Positions 33,491 to 41,251 of a DNA stretch of 64,000 nucleotides are shown here, one piece after another; the stretch's first letter is position 1; each line of letters opens with the position of its first letter. The stretch is from positions 2,728,001 through 2,792,000 of the forward strand of contig OY760134.1 in the NCBI GenBank assembly GCA_963663145.1, written 5' to 3'. This DNA comes from Azotimanducus sp963663145. Lineage in GTDB: Bacteria > Pseudomonadota > Gammaproteobacteria > Pseudomonadales > Azotimanducaceae. The position numbers were made by a program, and so were the translations under genes. The notes under the pieces are model-generated. The model saw only the letters and a program-made list of their open reading frames with translations. It was not told where the DNA came from and ran no database searches.

Positions 33491-35389
33491 CTACCGCACC
33501 GAGTCCATACTCCTAAGCTTTCTGTGCAGTGTCGTGCGGTCGATGCCGAGGAGTTTGGCGGCTTGCGAGATGTTTTGGTTGGAATCCTTCAATGCCTGGG
33601 TCACGGCGCGGCGCTCCAACTCCTTGAGGGTCATGATCGGCGACTCTGGCGCTTCCTGCTCCGTCATCTCGGCCACACCGGGCGCATCCTTGCCCAGAGG
33701 TTGCAGGCTGGCTTCGCTCAGTGTGTCCGACGGCTCCATGAGAATCGCCCGACCTATAGCGTTCTCCAGTTCACGCACGTTACCTGGCCAGTCGTGGCCG
33801 TACATGGCGCGCAGGGCCGCGTCGCTGATGCCGGTGATGGTTCGGTCCGAGTCCTTGGTCTGCTTCTCCAGAAAATGCGCGGCCAGAAGGGGAATATCTT
33901 CGCGGCGCTCCCTCAAGGGCGGTATCTTGATGGGAATGGTGGCCACCCGGTAGTACAGATCGTCCCGGAACCTGCCAGCGCGCATGGCTTCCTCGAGGTT
34001 CTGATTTGTAGCGGTAATGACGCGCACATCCACGGCGAGGGTTGCGTCGGCGCCAAGCCGCTGGATTTCCCGCTCCTGCAGTACCCGCAGCAGCTTTCCC
34101 TGCAGGCTTGGTTCCATGTCACCGATCTCGTCAAGCAAGATCGTTCCGCCCGCCGCCCGTTCAAAAGCACCCCGGCGCCGCTGGTGGGCGCCGGTGAAGG
34201 CACCACGTTCGTGGCCGAACAATTCGCTCTCGATCAGCATTTCCGGCAAGGCGGCGCAGTTGACCGCGACAAAAGGTTCGGAACGGCGTGGGCCATTGAA
34301 ATGCAGCGCCTTGGCGACGAGTTCCTTGCCGGTGCCGCTTTCGCCGAGGATGAGGACGGGCAGATCGCTCTCTGCGGCCCGCTCCATCAGCGCGAACACT
34401 TCTCGCATGGCGGGGCTTGCTCCCACGATGCCGGAAAACGAATAGGTGGCTTCGAGCTCCGAACGAAGGCGCTGCACCTCGGCCCGCATGCGCCGGTTCT
34501 GCACGTCCTTGGACACGTCGCGGTAGATGTGCAGCCGTCCGATCAGCTTGCCGTCGTCGCTGGTCACCTGCGTCTCCGAGCGGCGAAACAGCCGTCCTCC
34601 GGGTTCGCTGACGAGTTCGTACAGGTCTTCGTCGCTCTCGAATGGCGGTTCGGACGCCCCGTGTGGCAATTCGGCTGCGCGTAACCGGGGTGTGGCGTCG
34701 CTGAGCGGCATCTCAGACAATTCACCTTCCGCGGCGCCGCACAACTCCTCGTAACGCCGGTTCGCAAATGCCAGCCGCCTGTTCAGATTAAACAGGGCGA
34801 TCGCATCGCCGGTAGCGTCGAGGATCGCCTGTAAGCGGCGGTTGCTGGCAGAGACCTCCCGTTCCTGGGCCGCGAGCCGCTCCGAGACGTTGTACTTTTC
34901 CACCAAGGCCGTGGTCATTTGTTGAATTTCCTCGCCCGTGAAGGGTTTCCTGACATACAGCAGCTTGTGCAGGGGCGCCATGTCTTGGACGATGTCGCGC
35001 AGCGATTTTTCCGAATGGGCGGTCATGACCACCAATTCGATATCCCGGTCGATCTTGCGGATTTCGTGGATGGTGTCTACCCCGTCCATGCCCGGCTGCA
35101 TGCGGATGTCCACATAGCTCACGGCGAACGGCTTGCCATCCGCGTTCGCCGAAGCAACGAGGGCGCAAGCCTCTTCGCCGCTGTAGGCGTGCTGCAATTC
35201 GAACGCCGGCAGCGATGGCTGAGGCGCTTCCTTTGAGAAGGCTTCGGCCAGCCCATCGGCGGCATGGCGGGTCTCGGGGGTCAATATTTCACGGAAATCC
35301 TGATGGATATCCTGCTGATCATCGACGATCAGCACGCGGTTGTTGGTTTCAACGGCGCGGTCGTGGTTGCCGGGGACCATCCTGATCAT
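33491..35389 (-). CDS. Sigma-54-dependent response regulator (REC-PAS-AAA-Fis)
   Basis: Predicted 632 residues. An N-terminal receiver (about 17-165) has VLIVDDQQDIHQD, aspartate in YVDIRMQPGMDG and lysine in LYVRKPF, with an extra stretch of roughly 25 residues between the first helix and second strand. A PAS domain follows (about 182-295), then the AAA+ sigma-54 interaction domain: Walker A LGESGTGKELVAKAL, the GAFTGA loop in GHERGAFTGAHQ and GNVRELENAIGRAI. A Fis-type helix-turn-helix (NISQAAKLLGIDRTTLHRKL) ends the protein. All parts needed for activating sigma-54 promoters are intact. Its receiver is closely related to the lone receiver at 35647, across a divergent promoter region. Confidence 0.95.
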   Translation of the reverse strand: MIRMVPGNHDRAVETNNRVLIVDDQQDIHQDFREILTPETRHAADGLAEAFSKEAPQPSLPAFELQHAYSGEEACALVASANADGKPFAVSYVDIRMQPGMDGVDTIHEIRKIDRDIELVVMTAHSEKSLRDIVQDMAPLHKLLYVRKPFTGEEIQQMTTALVEKYNVSERLAAQEREVSASNRRLQAILDATGDAIALFNLNRRLAFANRRYEELCGAAEGELSEMPLSDATPRLRAAELPHGASEPPFESDEDLYELVSEPGGRLFRRSETQVTSDDGKLIGRLHIYRDVSKDVQNRRMRAEVQRLRSELEATYSFSGIVGASPAMREVFALMERAAESDLPVLILGESGTGKELVAKALHFNGPRRSEPFVAVNCAALPEMLIESELFGHERGAFTGAHQRRRGAFERAAGGTILLDEIGDMEPSLQGKLLRVLQEREIQRLGADATLAVDVRVITATNQNLEEAMRAGRFRDDLYYRVATIPIKIPPLRERREDIPLLAAHFLEKQTKDSDRTITGISDAALRAMYGHDWPGNVRELENAIGRAILMEPSDTLSEASLQPLGKDAPGVAEMTEQEAPESPIMTLKELERRAVTQALKDSNQNISQAAKLLGIDRTTLHRKLRSMDSVR

Positions 35390-35646
35390 CGCCTATTGGG
35401 ACCTACGGATCGCGCAAGCCTAACCGAGATGCGCTAAGGCGAAGTCTAAAGAATTAAATCTTAACAAAATAATTGTGAAATTCCACCATGTATATAATTT
35501 TATGTGAAGACTTCGCAAGCAAGAACCGGGCAAGGAAGAATTGGCGTGCCGGTGACCACCGAGCGCGAGCATCTGTTAATTCTCCTAGTCGGGTTCATAG
35601 TAATATCTGTCCGCTTGAGCATTACTGGACAGTTCCGGAGCGCGCA

Positions 35647-36183
35647 ATGTCGGAAATTTCGGATCGGCCTGATCGGGTGCGCAACAACCGCCTATTGGTC
35701 GTCGATGACCAGTTTGAGATTCACGAGGACTTTCGGGAAATACTGACACCGCCAAGAGCGCCTTCGCCGACAGACGAATTGGCCTCTGCATTCTTGACGG
35801 AAGATCGTTCGACGTTGCTGCCTACTTTCGAACTACTGCATGCTCGCAGCGGAGAAGAAGCCTTAGTGATGGTCGAGAACGCCTTGCGCAGCGGGGACCC
35901 CATTGCGCTGGCTTTTGTGGACATTCGGATGCCGCCCGGCATAGACGGCGGGACGACGGTTCGCAAGATCAGGGAAGCCGACCCGGACATCGAGTTCGTG
36001 ATAATGACCGCCTACACCGATTTATCGCTGCACGAAATCGTCGAAAACACTCCCCCAACACACAAGCTGTTGTACGTCCGCAAGCCCTTCGCACGAGAGG
36101 AAATTCAGCAGTTCGCCGCCGTCTTGGTGGAAAAGTACAACGTCGAACAGCAACTCAAGCGCTGCCAGGAAGGGGGGAGTTAA
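35647..36183 (+). CDS. Stand-alone response regulator receiver with extended loop
   Basis: 178 residues from ATG 35647, with GGAG six bases upstream; the frame is open to 35488 but that part lacks receiver similarity. It consists only of a receiver domain: RLLVVDDQFEIHEDFREIL, aspartate in AFVDIRMPPGIDGG, lysine in LYVRKPFAREEIQQ. It shares with the sigma-54 activator the inserted loop and long identical stretches such as LLYVRKPF and LVEKYNV, so the two are paralogues. It lacks an output domain and may act in a phosphorelay or compete for a kinase. Its stop overlaps the convergent kinase gene by four bases. Confidence 0.9.
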   Translation: MSEISDRPDRVRNNRLLVVDDQFEIHEDFREILTPPRAPSPTDELASAFLTEDRSTLLPTFELLHARSGEEALVMVENALRSGDPIALAFVDIRMPPGIDGGTTVRKIREADPDIEFVIMTAYTDLSLHEIVENTPPTHKLLYVRKPFAREEIQQFAAVLVEKYNVEQQLKRCQEGGS

Positions 36184-38759
36184 GCGCCGCTTCGCTTCTT
36201 TCGTCTTGCGATGCTTGAAGTGTTGGACGCGGGGGTTCGGCGTGGTCGGCTGATGGTTCGGCCGCCCGATTTTGCGCTCTGCCGGGACGGTATTCTCAGT
36301 TCCGATGGCCAGTCGATTCGAATCGTCGTGCCCTTGCCGCGGCCTTCGCTCAATGCGGTGATTTTTCCTCCCGAGTCGATCACGTAGTTAGCAGCCGAAT
36401 GCAGGCCCAATCCGGTTCCCTCTTTCTTGGTGGTGAAGCCGGGCGCGAAAATACTGTCGAGATGGCTCGGCTCGATGCCCGCGCCGTTGTCGGTGACCTC
36501 GATGAACAGTCGACCGTCCTCGACGTAGCTTGTAATCGCTACGGCGGGACGGCGTTCAGAATCATCCTGCGGCAGATCCTCGATCGCCTCGATGCAATTG
36601 CGCACCAGGTTCACGAGCATCTCGTGAAGGCGGCTTTCCTGGATGTCAATCTCGTATGGCGCGCGCGAGCAGTCCACCGTGATCGCGATCCCTCGCTTTT
36701 GCAGAGAGGCTTCCAGTATGCGGACACCGTCCCACAGAGTCTTCTTGAGGGGCACGATCTTGTGCGTGGTTGAAGGGAAGCTGGACGACCGATTTTTGCG
36801 CAGTATGTCGGCGATGTGCTGCACTCGTTTAGCTATGCGTTCGAGGATGCGCTTGTTTTCCGCGTGCTCTGCCTGCCACTCCTCATTGAGCGCGAGCAGG
36901 AACGGAATCGCCTGTTGTCCCTGAGGATCAGTGCTCAGGTAGTCGATCAAATCCGTGCGGTGGGCTTTCAGCAACTCGGCAAGCGCCGACAGTCGGTTCA
37001 GCGGGCGTGGCGATCCGACGCGCTCGCGCAAGGATTCGATACCGGTGACCACGCTGGTGAGCGCATTGCCGATGTTGTGCAGGACGGCGCCCGTGGCTTC
37101 CTGCTGCCCTTCGGCGAACGCATGGATCAGTGACTGCTCGCGTTGATGATCGGCCGCCGCGTCGCTGAATAGCACCACGACACCGGAGGTCGCGTCCGTA
37201 CGTGTTCCGATTTTGCGCGTACTGACGCTGACGAGTGTGCCGTCTGGCATGCTCGGATGGACGATGAATACGCGCTTGTGATGGAGGGTCTCGCCTCGCA
37301 ATGTGGCCCTAAACGGCGCGTCGTCAGGCGGAATCGGGGTCACCCGGTCGGCGTAGAACAGGCCGACACCGGGTTTTGAGGTATCCAAGGGCAGGTCTTG
37401 GATGAGTTCAGGTGTAGCGATCTCAAGCGCGGCGCGGTTGAAGCGCTGGACGGCGCCGCGTGCGTCCATCAGAATCACCCCGTCCGCGATGCCGTCGAGC
37501 ATCGCATCGAGGGCCTGGGTTTGCTCGGCGAGTTGGTCGGCCGTGGCCTCTAGTTCAAGTTCGCGAGTTTTGACCGCAGTAACATCGCGTATGACGGACA
37601 CGGTCGCCAGAACGGTCCCCGATTCATCCAGAATGGGGCGTGCGCTGACGCTCATGTAAACATCCTCCCCGTCCGGCCTGCTCATGTACATTTCCGCATT
37701 GTCGGTCGAGATGCCGGAAAGCGCCTTAATGACCGGCAGCTCTTCGGATGGGAAGGGCCTTGATTTGTCCGGCACCTTCACCCAGTCGAAATTGTTTTCG
37801 AGAGTGATTTCGGTATCGTCGCTGCCGTGCCAGCCGAAGAAGTCCCGGCAGACGGGATTGAACAGCACGACTCGCCCTGCGCCGTCGGTGACGATGATGC
37901 CGTCGGCGAGGTTTTCCAGAATCAGGTTGGTCCGGTCGCGCTCGAAGCGCAGCGTCGCCGACGTGCCCTGCAGTTCGCGCTCGATCTGCCATTGTTCGCC
38001 GATGTCTCGGAACACCGCGAGGCAACCGGTTCGGTGTCCCTCGTCGTACAAGGGCTGTACGTCCATACTCATCAGGATGCCTTCGGTGCGATTCGGCGGC
38101 AGCAGGTACACTTCGACGTTCTCAGAAGATTCGCCGAGCCGTATGGCTCGCATCGGCGGCGACTCACTCCACGCGATGGGAGTCGTCTTGTCCGGCTCAT
38201 AGAATCGGTAATTTTCCAACCGGGTCTCGGCCGTCTCGGGATCTTCCATCCCAACGGACCTCGCAGATGCCGGATTGGCGTAGCGGATCACACCATTGGT
38301 ATCGACAATCGAAACGCATTCGTTGATGCGTTGAAAGATGGTTGCGAGCAGCCTTTCGCGCGGAAATTCGGTAATGGACCGGGGCTCTTCCAAACGTCGG
38401 CGGGTGTCCCGGCACGCACTCAAGGTGAGCTGCAGTTGCCTTGTGTCGAAGGGCTTCAGGACGTACCCGAGCGGGTCTGCGGCGCGCGCCTGCGGTAGCG
38501 AGTCGTACTGGTGCTCGTCAAGGAGATAGACCACCGGGATGCCGAGCCTGATGGACACCTTCCAAGCGCTGTCGGCGGCACCCTCCATCCCCATGTCGAT
38601 CAACGCCAGATCGGGCGCCGCGTCTTTGGCTTTGTCCGCCAGCATGTGACCGGATGCCGCAACGGCGCACACTTCATAGCCCAGCGAAGCCAAAGTACTC
38701 TCCAGAGCATCCAGATCCTCGGCCTTCGCGCCGAGCAGTATCCTGTCCCGACCAGTCAT
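36180..38759 (-). CDS. Soluble hybrid-type histidine kinase: receiver-like domain, three PAS, HATPase
   Basis: About 859 residues from ATG 38759, which has GGAAG at good spacing; GTG 38771 is also in frame. The N-terminal receiver-like domain keeps an aspartate in LALIDMGMEG and a lysine in GYVLKPFD. Three PAS domains follow (starting near RINECVSIVDTNG, NLADGIIVTDGAG and GIADGVILMDARG). The phosphoacceptor region reads AVLHNIGNALTSVVTG instead of a usual HExxN box. The HATPase domain has MLVNLVRNCIEAIED, VTDNGAGIEP and GTGLGLHSAANYV. No membrane segment is seen. It is related to the next kinase and starts two bases after that gene's stop. Confidence 0.92.
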   Translation of the reverse strand: MTGRDRILLGAKAEDLDALESTLASLGYEVCAVAASGHMLADKAKDAAPDLALIDMGMEGAADSAWKVSIRLGIPVVYLLDEHQYDSLPQARAADPLGYVLKPFDTRQLQLTLSACRDTRRRLEEPRSITEFPRERLLATIFQRINECVSIVDTNGVIRYANPASARSVGMEDPETAETRLENYRFYEPDKTTPIAWSESPPMRAIRLGESSENVEVYLLPPNRTEGILMSMDVQPLYDEGHRTGCLAVFRDIGEQWQIERELQGTSATLRFERDRTNLILENLADGIIVTDGAGRVVLFNPVCRDFFGWHGSDDTEITLENNFDWVKVPDKSRPFPSEELPVIKALSGISTDNAEMYMSRPDGEDVYMSVSARPILDESGTVLATVSVIRDVTAVKTRELELEATADQLAEQTQALDAMLDGIADGVILMDARGAVQRFNRAALEIATPELIQDLPLDTSKPGVGLFYADRVTPIPPDDAPFRATLRGETLHHKRVFIVHPSMPDGTLVSVSTRKIGTRTDATSGVVVLFSDAAADHQREQSLIHAFAEGQQEATGAVLHNIGNALTSVVTGIESLRERVGSPRPLNRLSALAELLKAHRTDLIDYLSTDPQGQQAIPFLLALNEEWQAEHAENKRILERIAKRVQHIADILRKNRSSSFPSTTHKIVPLKKTLWDGVRILEASLQKRGIAITVDCSRAPYEIDIQESRLHEMLVNLVRNCIEAIEDLPQDDSERRPAVAITSYVEDGRLFIEVTDNGAGIEPSHLDSIFAPGFTTKKEGTGLGLHSAANYVIDSGGKITALSEGRGKGTTIRIDWPSELRIPSRQSAKSGGRTISRPRRTPASNTSSIARRKKRSGA

Positions 38760-38761
38760 CT

Positions 38762-40072
38762 TCACTTCCACGCGCGAACCGCCTCGGTTCGCCCCCGCTT
38801 GCCGTACCCGTCCGCTCGATCATGGAACGGCATGCGAACACTTATGGTTGTGCCTTTTCCGATGCCGTCGCTGAAGGGTTCGAACACGCCGCCGGCGGCC
38901 GCGACGTAGCTGGCGGTGGCGTACAAGCCGAGGCCGGTGCCGAACTCCTTGGTGGTGTAGCCGGCCACGCAGATATTCGGGAGCGTATCGGCGGCGATGC
39001 CGATGCCGTTGTCGGTGACATTGATGACGAGCAGGTTGTCCTCAACGCGGACGCTGATGTCGATGCGGGGGGACTCGAGCCCCGCTGTCCGACGCAATTC
39101 ATCCGTGGCCTCAATGGCGTTCTTGATGAGATTCACCAACATCTGCTTGAAGCGGCTTTCGTCGATGCGGATCCGTTCGGGCGCGTCTTGGCAATCCACC
39201 TTGAGCGCGATGTTGCGATTGGACAGAGATTGGTCCAGCACGGCGACGGCATCTCGAAGGGTATCCGACGGGTCCGCATCGGTGAGCGCTGTTTTTGCGT
39301 ACCATGTACGCTGCTGCGAGCGAATTACCTCGACAATATAATCCACGTTACGGGCGACCCGTGCACGCGCCTTGCTCAATTGCTCATTGAGCGCGTTAAA
39401 GTCCTCCACCAGCGCGGCGAGGAACGGAACCGCCTTGCTGCCTTGCGGATCGTCGCGCAAATAGTTGGCAAGATCGTCTTGGTGCGCCTGCAGCGCTTCG
39501 GTCAACGCACCTAGGTGCCGCAAAGGCGTGTTCGAGCGGACCAACTCTTCAATGGTCCCCAAGCCCGCAGCGACGCTGTTCATCGCATTGCCGATGTTGT
39601 GAAGTACGGTGCGTAGCACCTCTTGACGCCCGGTATCGAACGCCTCGGACAGCGCCTTCGCGACGGTATAGCGGTCGGTCACGTCGCGGAAAAGGGCCAT
39701 GGCACCCCATTGGGTGCCGCGCAGATCTTTCAGCGGGCGCGCCGACACGTCCAAGAACACGCCGTCTGGGATGCTTGGATTGCGCAGGAACATGGTCTCC
39801 TCGTCGACCTGCTCACCGCCCAGCGCCCGAACCATTGGCATGGTCTCCAGAGGCATGCGCGTGGACTGGTCCGGGAAGAAGAAGCCGTGATCCGGTGCCC
39901 AGGACTGCATGTTCGGCGGTGCCGCTCCAGACACCTCCGCGCCCACCATTTGGACCGCCAGATCGTTGCTCAACAGGAGATTGCCAGAGGTGTCGGCCAC
40001 CATGACCCCGGCATCGAAGGCGTTGATAATCTCTTCGAGCGCCGCCGCATCGAATTGCGGTTCGTCGTTCAT
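38762..40072 (-). CDS. Soluble PAS histidine kinase
   Basis: 436 residues from ATG 40072 (MNDEPQFDAAALEEIINAFD); the frame extends to 40114. One PAS domain (about 12-135) is followed by the histidine region TVLHNIGNAMNSVAAG (histidine near 158) and a HATPase domain (QMLVNLIKNAIEATDEL, VTDNGIGIAADTL, GTGLGLYATASYV). It shares the LHNIGN box and the stretch DPQGxxAxPFLxAL with the kinase at 36180, so the two are paralogues with different sensory front ends. Both genes run in the same direction and likely form one transcript. Confidence 0.92.
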   Translation of the reverse strand: MNDEPQFDAAALEEIINAFDAGVMVADTSGNLLLSNDLAVQMVGAEVSGAAPPNMQSWAPDHGFFFPDQSTRMPLETMPMVRALGGEQVDEETMFLRNPSIPDGVFLDVSARPLKDLRGTQWGAMALFRDVTDRYTVAKALSEAFDTGRQEVLRTVLHNIGNAMNSVAAGLGTIEELVRSNTPLRHLGALTEALQAHQDDLANYLRDDPQGSKAVPFLAALVEDFNALNEQLSKARARVARNVDYIVEVIRSQQRTWYAKTALTDADPSDTLRDAVAVLDQSLSNRNIALKVDCQDAPERIRIDESRFKQMLVNLIKNAIEATDELRRTAGLESPRIDISVRVEDNLLVINVTDNGIGIAADTLPNICVAGYTTKEFGTGLGLYATASYVAAAGGVFEPFSDGIGKGTTISVRMPFHDRADGYGKRGRTEAVRAWK

Positions 40073-40154
40073 GAACCTGTCGGCAGCACCACACCGAATC
40101 TTCAAGCGGCACATGGTATGTGAAGTGTCGGTGAAAGTGAAGTGACGGAAAAAT

Positions 40155-40231
40155 CTTCGCTTTTGCGAAGCAGAAAGCGATTCAGGCGAAAAAGGGAATA
40201 CTCCCCTTGAATGGGGTACATCCTGTACCCC
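40155..40231. repeat. Two hairpins between kinase gene and IS remnant
   Basis: CTTCGC-TTTT-GCGAAG (40155-40170) and GGGGTACA-TCC-TGTACCCC (40213-40231) are perfect hairpins. CCCC TTGAAT GGGG just before can pair with part of the second, so the structures are mutually exclusive. The rest of 40073-40341 is GC-rich with no convincing gene. Confidence 0.5.
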
Positions 40232-40341
40232 GCCCTACGGGCGCTCGCTGCGCTCGCGTGCCCCTCCGCTCCTGCTGCGGCGTGGTGGGGGGACCCTTGC
40301 AACGACCTTGGTTCGGAGCGTCGCGCGGAACGCGGGCGCCC

Positions 40342-40788
40342 TCATTGGCCGTCCCTCCCCTCGGGTTCGCCCGGCTCCCGGCGCCAGCCCTCCACCCGCT
40401 TGATTTTGCCGGCCCTCTCGTCCAGCAGGCCGAGCAGGTGGAAGCCGAAGCGCACCTCCCTCAGCCCGTCCTCCAAGACGAGCGGCTCCACCCCCACCGG
40501 CTCGCCCGCCAGCGCCGCCGACAGGTACAGAAGGCTCCCGCGCCACTTGATCTCCCCGTTGCTCCGCACCCGGCGCCCCCGCCGACGCTTCACCAGCCCG
40601 TCCCGCTTCAGAATCTCCCCGGCCGTGCTGTCCGCGGGCCACGCCTCCTCCGGATGCTCCCGCCGCAGCCCGTCCATCACCTTCTTCGGTCCGAAGCCCG
40701 TGTGCGCCTTCTTGCTCCACAGACCACTCAGGTAGTCCGCCACGAACCCCACCTTCTCATCCATTGCGCTCGAATCCTTCCACGGCAT
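40342..40788 (-). pseudogene. IS481-family transposase remnant with catalytic core deleted
   Basis: A 148-residue frame from ATG 40788. The N-terminal part begins MPWKDSSAMDEKVGFVADYL, the typical opening of IS481-type transposases, and continues to ILKRDGLVKRRRGRRVRSNG. The end, SNGEIKWRGSLLYLSAALAG then GEPVGVEPL and LLGLLDERAGKIKRVEGW, resembles the C terminus of the same family. The DDE integrase core, normally over 200 residues between these parts, is absent, and the two ends are joined in frame at about VRRR/RVRSNGEIKW. It is therefore an internally deleted, inactive copy. Confidence 0.75.
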
Positions 40789-41251
40789 CGGCCGCTCCTT
40801 CTTCTCCACATACACCCGCAAAAATGTAAACCATGTTTCCGGTCTGTACCGGGGGGTGCGCTCTTTAACTCGCGATTTGGATTTGTTCCATAAGAGGGGG
40901 AGTGGTCCGCAGTTTACGTGGAAAGCGGCGCTCATGTTCCTTCCACACAACTGGAGTGGTCCCAGACGACTGTTGCAAAACGCCACTTGTGTTGCGAATT
41001 GCCGCGATTCCAAGCGGTGCGATTGCAACCTGCTGAAATATCGGCTTTTCCTAGAAGGGAGCGCAGTGATACTAGCTCATCTGGTGGCTTGCGATGCTGC
41101 ATTTCACAACTTCTTGGCGATGTGCGCTAGACCCAGAAAAAGCGCCAGAATTGGTTTTAACACTTTGAATGTTAAGAAAAAAAACAGAGAACGCACGCTA
41201 TGGCACGAAAAATGCACTGCTGGCTTTACCTTTGTTTGAATGCGCTAAATC
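40789..41251. other. Gene-free spacer upstream of the giant protein gene
   Basis: No convincing gene is seen in this stretch. It contains TGTAAACCATGTTTCCGG (from 40825), which resembles sequences found near IS481-family ends but whose partner was not found; separated inverted arms GTTGCAA (40972-40978) and TTGCAAC (41023-41029); TTAACA-N7-TGTTAA (41157-41175); and a sigma-54-type promoter at 41201-41216. The reading frame of 127 codons on the plus strand here has no recognisable features. Confidence 0.6.
41201..41216 (+). promoter_or_regulatory. Sigma-54 (RpoN) promoter for the giant protein gene
   Basis: TGGCACG-AAAA-ATGCA matches the -24/-12 consensus TGGCACG-N4-TTGCA with one mismatch; the invariant GG and GC are ten bases apart as required. 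Transcription would start near 41227, about 25 bases before the GTG at 41252. The short palindrome TTAACA-N7-TGTTAA lies about 26 bases upstream. Confidence 0.75.

Noticed and set aside
35488..35646. Longer start for the lone receiver at ATG 35488
   Set aside because: The added 53 residues have no receiver similarity and no ribosome site, while ATG 35647 has GGAG at correct spacing.
40856..41239. Plus-strand frame of 127 codons upstream of the giant gene
   Set aside because: Composition is irregular, there is no ribosome site or domain, and the sigma-54 promoter lies within it.
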